Positions 8,690 through 18,245 of a stretch of 64,000 nt of DNA are shown one piece after another. Position 1 is the first letter of the stretch. Each line of letters opens with the position of its first letter. The notes beneath the pieces are model-generated. The model did no database searches. It saw nothing but the letters and a program-made list of their open reading frames with translations, and was not told the DNA's origin. This stretch comes from Rubrimonas cliftonensis (GTDB taxonomy: Bacteria; Pseudomonadota; Alphaproteobacteria; Rhodobacterales; Rhodobacteraceae), in assembly GCF_900107585.1 (NCBI RefSeq), contig NZ_FNQM01000001.1, positions 124,001 through 188,000 of the forward strand, read 5' to 3'. The translations under genes were made by a program, and so were the position numbers.

Positions 8690-9313
8690 TCAGTCGGCGA
8701 GGGCGGCGTCGAGCAGGGCGGAGAACTCCTGCACGCCCATCGCGCCGGAATGCGAGGCGCCGTCGATGATGAAGGTGGGCGTGGAGCGCAGATTGTCCGC
8801 CTCGGCGTTGCGCTGGTAGTCCTCGACCAGCCGGCGCATGAACGCCTCGTCGGTGAGGCAGGTCTGCATCCGCTCCGGCGACAGACCGCCGAGCCGGCCG
8901 ATGCGCTGCATCTCGCTCACGACGTCGTCGGCCCGCGACCACTCCCGCTGCCGCTTGAAGAACGTGTCGACGTAGCCGAAGAACGGCCCCTCGCCGCCGC
9001 AGCGCGAGATCATCGAGGCCCAGAGCCCGTACTGGTCGAAATAGACCTCGCGAAACACGAAGCGCACCCTGCCGGTGTCGACGTACTGCTCCTTGATCGC
9101 CGGCCAGGTGTTGACGTGGAACGTCGCGCAATGCGGGCAGGTGAGCGAGGAATACTCGGTCACCGTCAGCGGCGCGTCGACGCTGCCGATGCTCATGTCG
9201 CCGATGGCGTAGCCGCTGGCGGCGAGGTCCGCGTCCTGCGCGAAGGCGGCGGGCGCCGCGAGGGCGGCGGCGACGCCGGCGAGCGCGGCGCGGCGGGTGG
9301 GCGTGAAGGTCAT
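8690..9313 (-). CDS. DsbA-family thiol:disulfide oxidoreductase, exported
   Basis: A 207-residue periplasmic thioredoxin-fold protein. The N-terminus has a twin-arginine-like TRRAALAG stretch followed by an Ala-rich segment and a likely cleavage after AFA, so export may be by Tat or Sec. The active site is CPHC (Cys59-Pro-His-Cys62), the standard DsbA motif. The cis-proline loop RSTPTFIIDG is near residue 177. The start ATG overlaps the stop of the DUF721 gene by 4 nt, so the two are translationally coupled. The position between DUF721 and smc is conserved in Rhodobacterales. It may oxidise or shuffle disulfides in secreted proteins. Confidence 0.9.
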   Translation of the reverse strand: MTFTPTRRAALAGVAAALAAPAAFAQDADLAASGYAIGDMSIGSVDAPLTVTEYSSLTCPHCATFHVNTWPAIKEQYVDTGRVRFVFREVYFDQYGLWASMISRCGGEGPFFGYVDTFFKRQREWSRADDVVSEMQRIGRLGGLSPERMQTCLTDEAFMRRLVEDYQRNAEADNLRSTPTFIIDGASHSGAMGVQEFSALLDAALAD

Positions 9314-9894
9314 TCATAGGCTCCGTGACAGGGCGGCGTCGACCGGGCGGCGCGCCGGCGCGCGGCGGTGCGGATGTTGCGCTCCAGAAGCGCGAGCGCC
9401 TCGCGCAGCGATGCGTCGCCGACGGCGCATATATCGGCGGAAGGGGGCACATCAAGCGCCGGCGCCGCCTCGAAGCCGCCGGCGGCTTCCGCAAAGGCGG
9501 CGGGAACGGTCTCGCCCGCGCGCCATGCGCCGCCGGCGGCCCCGGTCTGCACCACGCGCAGCCGGGTCACAGCCCGGTAGCCGTAGACCGCGTTGACGCG
9601 CTCGATGATGCGCTCGGCCATGTGGCCGACTTCGGGCGCCAGCGCCCCCGGAGCGGTGACGACCAGCGTCGCGCCGAGCCGCGCCTGCTTGCCGCGGTGG
9701 CTGATCTCGACCGGCTGGCAGGCCTGCGCGATCTCGGGCCCAGCGATGCTGGGCCACTCCGCGATGAGGCGGCGGTCGGCGAAGCCGCGCGCGGCCCCGG
9801 CGGCCGAGACGACGGGCGCCGCGACGGCGGCGGCGGATACGAATCCCTTCGCCCGCTTGCGCCAGCGCCGATCCGCGCCATTCTCCGCCGCCAT
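9310..9894 (-). CDS. DUF721 (DciA-like) domain protein
   Basis: A 194-residue protein with a DUF721 domain. The start is the ATG at 9894 (MAAENGADRRWRKRAKGF), because the upstream in-frame extension overlaps mutY and is unlike the family. The core is ADRRLIAEWPSIAGPEIAQACQPVEISH, then LVVTAPGALAPEVGHMAERIIERVNAVYGYRAVTRLRVVQ, typical of DciA/DUF721 proteins. In many bacteria such proteins interact with the replicative helicase; here the role is inferred from the family only. The 3' end overlaps the DsbA-like gene (ATGA). It is divergent from mutY with almost no space between start sites. Confidence 0.85.
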   Translation of the reverse strand: MAAENGADRRWRKRAKGFVSAAAVAAPVVSAAGAARGFADRRLIAEWPSIAGPEIAQACQPVEISHRGKQARLGATLVVTAPGALAPEVGHMAERIIERVNAVYGYRAVTRLRVVQTGAAGGAWRAGETVPAAFAEAAGGFEAAPALDVPPSADICAVGDASLREALALLERNIRTAARRRAARSTPPCHGAYE

Positions 9895-9937
9895 GGCCCG
9901 ACTCCGAACGCCCGCTGTCACCGTCCCGCCGGCGACC

Positions 9938-11071
9938 ATGCCGCCTGAGCCGCGGCCCGTCGAGGGTGCGCGCGCAGACGTGAACGCGGCCGCGCCCGAG
10001 GCCGCTTGGGCGGCGGCGTTGCTCGACTGGTACGACCGGCACGCCAGGCGCCTGCCATGGCGCACCGGCCCGGCCGAGCGCGCCGCCGGCGCACGCCCCG
10101 ATCCCTACCGGGTGTGGCTCTCGGAGATCATGCTCCAGCAGACCACCGTGGCGACCGTCGGTCCCTATTTCGCCCGCTTCATCGAGCGCTGGCCAACGGT
10201 CGAGGCGCTGGCCGCCGCGCCGCGCGAGGACGTGCTCGCGGCGTGGGCGGGGCTGGGCTACTACGCGCGGGCGCGCAACCTTCACGCCTGCGCGCAGGCG
10301 GCGGCGGCGCGGGGCGGCTTTCCCCAGGACGAGGCCGGCCTGAGGGAGCTTCCGGGCGTCGGCGCCTACACCGCCGCGGCGGTCGCGGCGATCGCCTTCG
10401 ACGCGCCGGCGGCGGTGGTGGACGGCAACGTGGAGCGGGTCGTCACGCGCATGTTCCGCATCGAGACGCCGCTGCCCGACGCCAAGCCGCTGGTTCGGGT
10501 CGAGGTGCAGCGGCTGACGCCGCGCCGCAGGCCCGGCGACTTCGCGCAGGCCATGATGGACCTCGGCGCCACGATCTGCACGCCGCGCCGGCCGGCCTGC
10601 GCGCTCTGCCCGTGGCGGGCGCCCTGCGCGGCGCGTGCCGCCGGCGTCGCCGAGAGCCTGCCGCGCAAGAAGCCGAAGGCCGCCAAGCCGCACCGGCTCG
10701 GCGTCGCCTTCGTCGCGCAGCGGCCGGACGGCGCCGTGCTGGTGGAGACGCGCCCCGACAGGGGCCTGCTGGGGGGCATGGCGGGCCCGCCCTGCACCGA
10801 CTGGACCGACGCGCCGCCGGACGCCGCCGCGGTCGCCGCCGCCGCGCCGATCGAGGCGGAGTGGCGCGCGGCGGCGGCGGAGGCGCGGCACGTCTTCACC
10901 CATTTCACGCTGTCGCTTGAGGTGCTGACGGCGCGTGTCGGCCAGGGCGCGCGCCCGGCCCGCGGCGGTTTCGTTCCCGCCGAGCAGGCGCGGGCCGCGG
11001 CGCCCACAGCGCTGCGCAAGGCGCTCGACATCGGCCTCGCGGCGCTTCGGGACGTGTCGGCTCTGGGGTGA
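9938..11071 (+). CDS. mutY: A/G-specific adenine glycosylase MutY
   Basis: A DNA glycosylase that removes adenine mispaired with 8-oxoguanine. From the chosen ATG at 9938 it is 377 residues. Another in-frame ATG at 9893 sits inside the divergent DUF721 start codon (CCATGG), so the true start is uncertain. Visible features are LPWRTGP and MLQQTTVATVGPYFARF near the N-terminus, and the helix-hairpin-helix LPGVGAYTAAAVAAIAF. The catalytic aspartate is in VVDGNVERV. A [4Fe-4S] motif C-X6-C-X2-C-X5-C is present. A C-terminal NUDIX-like domain for 8-oxoG recognition ends with HVFTHFTLSLEV. It is convergent with ccrM across a 365-nt gap. Confidence 0.95.
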   Translation: MPPEPRPVEGARADVNAAAPEAAWAAALLDWYDRHARRLPWRTGPAERAAGARPDPYRVWLSEIMLQQTTVATVGPYFARFIERWPTVEALAAAPREDVLAAWAGLGYYARARNLHACAQAAAARGGFPQDEAGLRELPGVGAYTAAAVAAIAFDAPAAVVDGNVERVVTRMFRIETPLPDAKPLVRVEVQRLTPRRRPGDFAQAMMDLGATICTPRRPACALCPWRAPCAARAAGVAESLPRKKPKAAKPHRLGVAFVAQRPDGAVLVETRPDRGLLGGMAGPPCTDWTDAPPDAAAVAAAAPIEAEWRAAAAEARHVFTHFTLSLEVLTARVGQGARPARGGFVPAEQARAAAPTALRKALDIGLAALRDVSALG

Positions 11072-11239
11072 CGACGGGGCGGCGCGCGTGGAGGTTGGAC
11101 GGCGAAGTGCGCTTGCCGCGGCGCTCGACGCTCGTCCTGCGCGACCAGCGCCGATCCCCGAGGACAGGGCGGCTCTGTGCGGGAGACGGACGGTGGACTG
11201 GAGGCGCGTCGCCCGACCCTTGGCCCGCGCGACCAGCAC

Positions 11240-11339
11240 GGGCCGCGCCCTCCCTCCGGGGCTCCGCCCGTTCGCCGCTGAAAACCCTCCCCCGGAGGGG
11301 TTTCCGGGCGCGGCTCACCCCCCAGGGAGGGCGCGGCCC
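11240..11339. repeat. ~100-bp imperfect palindrome in the mutY/ccrM intergenic gap
   Basis: The 365-nt gap 11072-11436 holds no convincing gene. Its main content is a nested palindrome. The outer arms GGGCCGCGCCCTCCCT (11240-11255) and AGGGAGGGCGCGGCCC (11324-11339) are perfect 16-bp inverted repeats. Near the centre, 11281-11303 forms a second hairpin (AAAACCCTCC / GGAGGGGTTT) ending in TTT. It lies between convergent genes and could serve as a two-way terminator or be a REP-like dispersed element. No second copy was seen in this window. Confidence 0.8.
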
Positions 11340-11436
11340 TCATCGCTCAGCGGCGTCGCAGCGAGGATGGCTGAAATCCGCGCATCCCGACTGCCGCTCG
11401 ACCGCCTTCCGAAGCGGGCGCAAGGCGGCGACCGCT

Positions 11437-12617
<1,181 letters not shown>

Positions 12618-12623
12618 AGGTGC

Positions 12624-13298
12624 TTATTTCCCATAGTTAAGTCCTCGCGCGCACCAGATGTTGTGGACGGGACGGAAACTCAACCGATGATGCGGCGTCA
12701 GGCCCAGCGCCAGAAGCCCGGCGCGGTGCGCCGCGGCGCCGTAGCCGCGGTTCGTCTCCCACCCGTAGCCTGGCCAGTCGGCTGCGAGCCGCTCCATCAG
12801 CGCGTCGCGCGCGACCTTGGCGACGACCGAGGCCGCGGCGATGGAGAGGCTGCGCCCGTCGCCGCGCACGACCGCCTCGGCGGGGCAGCCGAGCGAAGGC
12901 GCGCGCAGTCCGTCCACCAGCGCCAGCGCCGGGCGGAGGGGCAGGGCGGCGACGGCCCGCGCCATGGCGCGGTCGCAGGCCGCGACGATGCGCAGGGCGT
13001 CGATCTCCGCCACCTCGGCCCAGCCGATCCCGATGGCGGCGCGGCCCTCCGCCTCCAGCGCGCGCAGTTCCGCCGCGACGCGGGCGCGGGCGCGGGGCGT
13101 CATCCTCTTGCTGTCGTCCATCCCCTCGGGCAGCCGCTCCGGCGGCAGGCGCGGGTCGAGGATCACCGCCGCCGCGGCGACCGGACCGGCCCAGGGGCCG
13201 CGTCCGGCTTCGTCGACGCCGCACAGGTCGGCCGCCCGGCCAAGGACGTCGCGCGCCGCCGTCTCAAGGCTGAAGTCCGGCCCAGCGCCCCGCGCCAT
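12624..13298 (-). CDS. rnhB: Ribonuclease HII
   Basis: Endoribonuclease that cuts RNA in RNA/DNA hybrids and single ribonucleotides in DNA. 224 residues from the ATG at 13298 (MARGAGPDFSLE); an ATG at 13313 is also possible. The family signature CGVDEAGRGPWAGPVAAAAVIL is present with the first catalytic Asp and Glu. Further acidic residues lie in LVDGL and in the conserved SIAAASVVAKVARD. The C-terminal GYGAAAHRAGLLALGLTPHHRLSF is typical. It is followed by ccrM. The upstream gene on the other strand is an acyl-CoA synthetase starting 98 nt away. Confidence 0.95.
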   Translation of the reverse strand: MARGAGPDFSLETAARDVLGRAADLCGVDEAGRGPWAGPVAAAAVILDPRLPPERLPEGMDDSKRMTPRARARVAAELRALEAEGRAAIGIGWAEVAEIDALRIVAACDRAMARAVAALPLRPALALVDGLRAPSLGCPAEAVVRGDGRSLSIAAASVVAKVARDALMERLAADWPGYGWETNRGYGAAAHRAGLLALGLTPHHRLSFRPVHNIWCARGLNYGK

Positions 13299-13396
13299 GC
13301 GCGCCCTCCCCATCAACCCTGCGTGCGCCCGCTTGTCGCGCGCTTGCCGCCCGTCGCGCGCGCGACCACTCTGCCGCGCAGGGGAGGGACACGCCA

Positions 13397-15292
13397 ATGA
13401 ACGACGAGCCGGAGACCATCGCCACGATCGCCGACATGCGGCGCATCGAGGCGCGGCCTTATCGCGAGCAGGTGACGGCGCGCAACGTCTACGAGATGCT
13501 GTGCGCCACGGCGCGCGCGCACGCCGCGCGCCCGGCGGTCAGCTTCCAGCTCAAGGGCGACGCCACTGCGCGCGCGACGACGCTGAGCTGGGAGGATCTG
13601 CGCGCCGAGGTCACGCGCGCGGCGAACCTGCTGCGCAGCCTCGGCGTCGGGCCGGGCGACCGGGTGGCCTGTCTCCTGCCCAACGCGCCCGAGGCGGCGG
13701 TGGCGCTGCTGGGGGCGATGACGGCGGGCGTCGCCGCGCCGATCAATCCGCTGCTGGAGAGCGAGCAGATCTCGGCGATCCTGCGCGAGACCGGGGCGAA
13801 GGCGCTCATCACGCTGTCGCCCTTCGTGCGGACCGACATCAGCGCCAAGGCCTCCTACGCCGTGCGCTACGCCCCGGAGTGCCGGCTGGTGCTGGAGGTG
13901 GATCTCGGGCGCCATCTCGGGCCGCCGCTCTCGTGGGTGACGCCCTATCTCGCACCGAAGCGCGTCTCCGCCGGCTCGGCGCGGGTGCTGAACCTGCGGG
14001 CCGAGATGGCGCGGATGAACCCCGACCGCCTCGACTTCGCCTATGACGCGGGCCCCGACGACCCCTGCGCCTGCTTCCACACCGGCGGCACCACCGGCAC
14101 GCCGAAGGTCGCGCAGCACCTGCACCGCGGCGCGCTCTACAACGGCTGGCTCGTCGACAGGCTGCTGCTCAGGTCCGGAGACGCGATGCTCTGCCCGTTG
14201 CCGCTGTTCCATGTCCTCGCCGCCTACCCGATGCTGATGGCCTGCGTCGCCTCCGGCGCGCATTTCGTGATGCCCACGCCGGCCGGCTATCGCGGCGAGG
14301 GCGTCATGGACAATTTCTGGAAGCTGGTGGAGCGCTGGCGCATCAACTTCGTCACCACCGTGCCGACGGCGGTGGCGGCGCTGATGCAGCGCAAGGTCGA
14401 CGCCGACATCTCCTCGCTGCGCTACGCGATCTCCGGCTCGGCGGCGATGCCGCCGGAGCTGTTCCGCCGCTTCGAGGCCGAGACCGGCGTGAAGCTGCTG
14501 GAGGGCTACGGCCAGACCGAGACGACCTGCCTGATCTCCTGCAACCCGCCGATGGGCGAGCGGCGCATCGGTTCGGTCGGCCTGCCGTTCCCCTACTCGC
14601 AGGTCAGCATTCTCAAGTTCGCGCCCGACGGTTCGGCGATCGCCTGCGAAACCGACGAGGTCGGCGAGATCTGCGTCGCGAGCCCCGGCTGCATCCCCGG
14701 CTATCTCGACGAGGCCCGCAACGCGGGACTGTTCGCGGCGCAAGGCGTGGTGCGCACCGGAGATCTCGGGCGGCTGGACGCCGACAACTATCTCTGGATC
14801 ACCGGGCGCGCGAAGGATCTCATCATCCGCGGCGGGCACAACATCGACCCCGGCGTGATCGAGGACGCGCTGATGGCGCACCCGTCGGTGGCCTTCGTCG
14901 GCGCGGTCGGTCAGCCCGACGCCTACGCCGGCGAGCTTCCCTGCGCCTATGTGGAGCTGGTGCAGGGCGCGAGCGAGACGCCCGACGCGCTGAAGTCCTT
15001 CGCCGCGGAGCATGTCAGCGAGCGCGCGGCGCGGCCCGCCCATGTCGAGCTGGTGCAGGAGCTGCCCAAGACCGCCGTGGGCAAGATCTACAAGCCCGAC
15101 CTGCGCAAGCGCGCGCTGGAGCGGGTCTACACGGCCGCGCTGGCGGGGAAGGGCGTCGCGGCGACGGTCCGGGCGGTGGACGACGAGAAGCTGGGCGTCG
15201 TGGCGGAAGTCGAGGCGCCGGGCGCCGACGATACGAGCATCGCTACGGCGCTGGACGCCTTCACCCGGCCGTGGCGCCGCGCCGCCGACTGA
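13397..15292 (+). CDS. Acyl-CoA synthetase (AMP-dependent ligase)
   Basis: A 631-residue adenylate-forming enzyme that activates a carboxylic acid with ATP and CoA. A strong ribosome binding site (GGGAGGGA) lies 7-8 nt before the ATG. The P-loop HTGGTTGTPK is near residue 226. The A5 motif EGYGQTET is near 372, and A7 RTGDLGRLD with A8 ITGRAKDLIIRGGHNIDP follow. The catalytic lysine is in LPKTAVGKIYKPDLRK. The C-terminal tail of about 50 residues after that motif is longer than usual. It is probably monocistronic. The chain length of the substrate cannot be read from sequence; medium- or long-chain fatty acids are the default family expectation. Confidence 0.88.
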   Translation: MNDEPETIATIADMRRIEARPYREQVTARNVYEMLCATARAHAARPAVSFQLKGDATARATTLSWEDLRAEVTRAANLLRSLGVGPGDRVACLLPNAPEAAVALLGAMTAGVAAPINPLLESEQISAILRETGAKALITLSPFVRTDISAKASYAVRYAPECRLVLEVDLGRHLGPPLSWVTPYLAPKRVSAGSARVLNLRAEMARMNPDRLDFAYDAGPDDPCACFHTGGTTGTPKVAQHLHRGALYNGWLVDRLLLRSGDAMLCPLPLFHVLAAYPMLMACVASGAHFVMPTPAGYRGEGVMDNFWKLVERWRINFVTTVPTAVAALMQRKVDADISSLRYAISGSAAMPPELFRRFEAETGVKLLEGYGQTETTCLISCNPPMGERRIGSVGLPFPYSQVSILKFAPDGSAIACETDEVGEICVASPGCIPGYLDEARNAGLFAAQGVVRTGDLGRLDADNYLWITGRAKDLIIRGGHNIDPGVIEDALMAHPSVAFVGAVGQPDAYAGELPCAYVELVQGASETPDALKSFAAEHVSERAARPAHVELVQELPKTAVGKIYKPDLRKRALERVYTAALAGKGVAATVRAVDDEKLGVVAEVEAPGADDTSIATALDAFTRPWRRAAD

Positions 15293-15359
15293 ACGAGAAT
15301 TCGCATTTCGCCAGGCCTTGCGCGGTATGGCGAACGGCGAGCGACGAGGGAGGGACGCC

Positions 15360-15599
15360 ATGTGCGCCGGAATGACGATGCGAACCATCGCGGCGGGCCT
15401 CGCCTTGGCGGCGAGCCTCGCGCTCGCCGGCTGCTCGGGAAGCGCCGGCGACCGGCGGCTCGTGGGGCAGGCGGTCGGCGGGGCGGCCGGGGCAGCCGTC
15501 GGATCGACCATCGGCGCCGGGGGCGGCAGGGCCGCCGCCATTGCAGCGGGCTCCATCCTCGGCGCGGTGGTCGGCGGCGCCGCGGCCGAGCGCCTCTGA
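15360..15599 (+). CDS. Small glycine-zipper lipoprotein
   Basis: A 79-residue protein with a good ribosome binding site (GAGGGAGGG) and an ATG at 15360; alternative ATGs lie 4 and 6 codons later. A signal peptide ends in the lipobox LALAGC, giving a lipidated Cys. The mature chain is a glycine-zipper repeat (GQAVGGAAGAAVGSTIGAGGG and GSILGAVVGGAAAE), as in small outer-membrane lipoproteins of the OmpA/SlyB glycine-zipper group. It is probably anchored in the outer membrane. It lies between the acyl-CoA synthetase and the ABC exporter, with no clear functional link. Confidence 0.7.
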   Translation: MCAGMTMRTIAAGLALAASLALAGCSGSAGDRRLVGQAVGGAAGAAVGSTIGAGGGRAAAIAAGSILGAVVGGAAAERL

Positions 15600-15705
15600 C
15601 GCGCCGCCGCGACGGGAGGCGGCCGAGGGGTCCTGACGCGCCCCAAGACGCGCGGCGCCTCCGGGCCGGGTTGCGCGGCGCGCGGCGCGCGTGTAGCGCA
15701 CCGCC

Positions 15706-17472
15706 ATGGCGCGGGACGCTGCATCGCAGGACGACGGAGGCGACCGGCTGCTGCGCAGGGCGTGGCGCGACTGGCTGTGGCCGCACCGCCGCCGCCTCGC
15801 GCTCAACATCGGCCTGATCGCCGCCTTCGCCGGCTCGAACGCGCTCTATCCCGAGATCATCCGCCGCAGCGTCGACGCGCTGCAGGCGGGAGATGTCGGC
15901 GTGATCGGCGTCATCGCGCCCATCATCGTGCTGGTCACGGCGCTCAAGGGCGGCCTGCTCTACGGCCACCGCGTGCTGACGAACGCGGTGATGGCGCAGG
16001 TCGAGGCCGACATCCAGACGCGCCTTTTCCGCCATCTCGTCGACGCCGACCTCGCCTGGCTCTCGCGCGAGCCGCCGGCGGCGCTGGCGTCCCGGTTCAC
16101 GGCGGACGTCGCGATCATGTCCGGCGCGATGCGGGCGGTCGTCACCAACGCCCTGCGCGACGCGCTGATGGTCGTGACGCTGTTCGGCGCGCTGCTCTGG
16201 ATCGACGTGGAGCTGACGCTGATCGTGCTGGCGCTGGCGCCGCTTGCGGCCTGGCCCATCGCCGCCGTGGGCCGCAGGCTGCGCAAGCTGGCGCGCGCGA
16301 CGTCCGAGCGGGTCGCCTCCACCTCGGCGACGGTGGTGGAGAGTTTCGCGGGCGTCCATGTCGCCAAGACCTACGGCATGGAGCCCTATCTCAAGGTCAA
16401 GACCGCCGGCGCCTTCGACGCGTTGCGCGGCCTGCGGGTGCGCGCGGGGCAGGCCCAGTCGCTCATCGACCCGCTGATGGAGGTGCTGGCCGGCGTCGCC
16501 GTCGCCATCGTCATCTGGCTGATCGGCGCGCGGATCGCGGCGGGCGAGAACACGCTGGGCGACATCACAGGCTTCGTGACGGCGCTGCTGCTGGCGGCGC
16601 AGCCGGTGCGCGCGCTCGGCAACCTCAACGCGGTCGTGCAGGGTGGGCTGGCGAGCGCGCGGCGCGTCTACGACCTGCTCGACCAGCCGGCGCAGATCGC
16701 CGAGCCGCCGGGCGCACCGGCGCTGGCCGTCACCGAAGGCGCGATCCGCTTCGAGGGCGTCTCGTTCCGCTACGGCGAGGGCGCCCCGGCGCTGAGCGAC
16801 TTCACGCTCGATATTCCCGGCGGCGCCCGCGTGGCGCTGGTGGGGCGCAGCGGCGCCGGCAAGTCCACGGTGATGAACCTGATCCCGAGGCTCTACGACG
16901 TGACCGAGGGGCGGCTGCTTATCGACGGGCGGGACGTGCGCGAGGTCGCGCTCGCCTCGCTGCGCGGCTCGGTCGCGGTGGTCAGCCAGGACGCGGTGAT
17001 CTTCAACGACACGATCGGGGCCAACATCGCGCTCGGCAGGCCCGGCGCGACGCAGGGCGACATCGAGGCGGCGGCGCGGGCGGCGGCGTGCCACGACTTC
17101 ATCTCGGCCCTGCCAGGCGGCTACGGCGCGCAGGCCGGCGAGCGCGGCGACCGGCTGTCGGGCGGGCAGCGCCAGCGCGTCTCCATCGCCCGCGCCTTCC
17201 TGCGCGACGCGCCGATCCTGCTGCTCGATGAGGCCACCAGCGCGCTCGACGCCGAGAGCGAGGGCGCCATCCGCGCCGCGCTCGACCGGCTGAGCGAAGG
17301 GCGCACCACGCTGATCATCGCCCATCGCCTCTCGACCATCCTCGACGCCGACCTGATCGCGGTGATGGACCGGGGTCGGCTGGTGGAGCAGGGCCGCCAT
17401 GAGGCGCTGGTGTCCGAGGGCGGGCTCTACGCAATGCTCTACCGGATGCAGTTCGAGGGCGCGACGGGCTGA
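15706..17472 (+). CDS. ABC exporter, fused permease/ATPase (MsbA-like)
   Basis: A 588-residue half-transporter with an N-terminal type IV ABC membrane domain (about six helices, residues 25-320) followed by an ATPase domain. The Walker A motif is GRSGAGKST near residue 383. The signature is LSGGQRQR and Walker B is ILLLDEATSALD. The H-loop histidine is in IIAHRLST. Such proteins export lipids, lipid A precursors, drugs or peptides as homodimers. The MsbA-type layout fits, but no lipopolysaccharide gene is adjacent to fix the substrate. No clear ribosome binding site precedes the ATG. Confidence 0.85.
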   Translation: MARDAASQDDGGDRLLRRAWRDWLWPHRRRLALNIGLIAAFAGSNALYPEIIRRSVDALQAGDVGVIGVIAPIIVLVTALKGGLLYGHRVLTNAVMAQVEADIQTRLFRHLVDADLAWLSREPPAALASRFTADVAIMSGAMRAVVTNALRDALMVVTLFGALLWIDVELTLIVLALAPLAAWPIAAVGRRLRKLARATSERVASTSATVVESFAGVHVAKTYGMEPYLKVKTAGAFDALRGLRVRAGQAQSLIDPLMEVLAGVAVAIVIWLIGARIAAGENTLGDITGFVTALLLAAQPVRALGNLNAVVQGGLASARRVYDLLDQPAQIAEPPGAPALAVTEGAIRFEGVSFRYGEGAPALSDFTLDIPGGARVALVGRSGAGKSTVMNLIPRLYDVTEGRLLIDGRDVREVALASLRGSVAVVSQDAVIFNDTIGANIALGRPGATQGDIEAAARAAACHDFISALPGGYGAQAGERGDRLSGGQRQRVSIARAFLRDAPILLLDEATSALDAESEGAIRAALDRLSEGRTTLIIAHRLSTILDADLIAVMDRGRLVEQGRHEALVSEGGLYAMLYRMQFEGATG

Positions 17473-17481
17473 GCGTGCGTC

Positions 17482-18213
17482 TCACTCGCGCCGCAGCACC
17501 CGGTCAACGATGAAGCCGAAGAGGTTGCTCTCGCGGAAGCCGCGCGTGACGGCGGCGGGGTCGTAGTCGGTCTGCGACCACTTGAGGAAATCGAGCGTCT
17601 CGCCGCGCGCCGCCGCCTCGGCCTCCGCCGCGCCGAAGGCGTCGAGCGTCGCGTCGAGCACCCCGGTCTTGGCCATGCGGAAATGGCCGTAGACCGGCGC
17701 GAGCTGCGCCTTCGCCTCGGCGAGCGTGCCGCCTTCACGCAGCAGGACGTAGAGCGCCGCGGCGAGGCCCGCCCGATCCGCCCCCGACTTGCAGTGCAGG
17801 AGGGCCGGATACGCGATCTCGTCGAAAAGCTTAGCGGCCTCGGCGATGGCTTCCCGCTCCGGCGCATGGCGCGAGAACAGCTTCAGTTCGCGATAGGCGA
17901 GCCCGAGGTCGGCGCAGGCCTCGCGCTCCAGCGCATAGGAGCCGAACTCGCTGCCGCCGCGCAGGTTCACCACCGTCCGCAGCCCCCGCTTCGCAAGGCG
18001 GCGGAGCTGCGCGGGCGAGGGCTGGCTGGAGCGCCAGGCGTGCGGGCCGAGCCGCCAGAGGTTCGGATAGACCGCTCGGAACACCTGATGGTCCACGAAC
18101 CACGCGTTCAGATGCGCGCGGAAGCGCGCCCAGCCATTCGGGAACGGGCTCTGGTAGCGGCGGCGGCGGCGGGCGACCCGCTGAGCGCGGCGCTGGCGGG
18201 CGGCGTCTGTCAT
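17482..18213 (-). CDS. Tyrosine phosphatase family protein
   Basis: A 243-residue cysteine phosphatase. The P-loop HCKSGADRAG near residue 140 matches the C-X5-R active site of protein tyrosine/dual-specificity phosphatases. An upstream LRRLAKRGLRTVVNLRGGSE segment is typical of the bacterial atypical group. The N-terminus is very basic (QRRAQRVARRRRR), which may bind nucleic acid or membranes. The C-terminus ends GFIVDRVLRRE. It lies 32 nt downstream of the broken ureohydrolase gene on the same strand. It is itself intact, so it may not belong to the decayed operon. The substrate is unknown. Confidence 0.78.
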   Translation of the reverse strand: MTDAARQRRAQRVARRRRRYQSPFPNGWARFRAHLNAWFVDHQVFRAVYPNLWRLGPHAWRSSQPSPAQLRRLAKRGLRTVVNLRGGSEFGSYALEREACADLGLAYRELKLFSRHAPEREAIAEAAKLFDEIAYPALLHCKSGADRAGLAAALYVLLREGGTLAEAKAQLAPVYGHFRMAKTGVLDATLDAFGAAEAEAAARGETLDFLKWSQTDYDPAAVTRGFRESNLFGFIVDRVLRRE

Positions 18214-18245
18214 GGGGGCTCACATGCGCAAGCGTGGCTCCGGGG

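Noticed and set aside
15127-17400. 757-codon minus-strand frame opposite the ABC exporter
   Set aside because: The plus-strand frame has complete ABC transporter motifs; the antisense translation is Arg/Gly/Ala/His-rich with no family resemblance.
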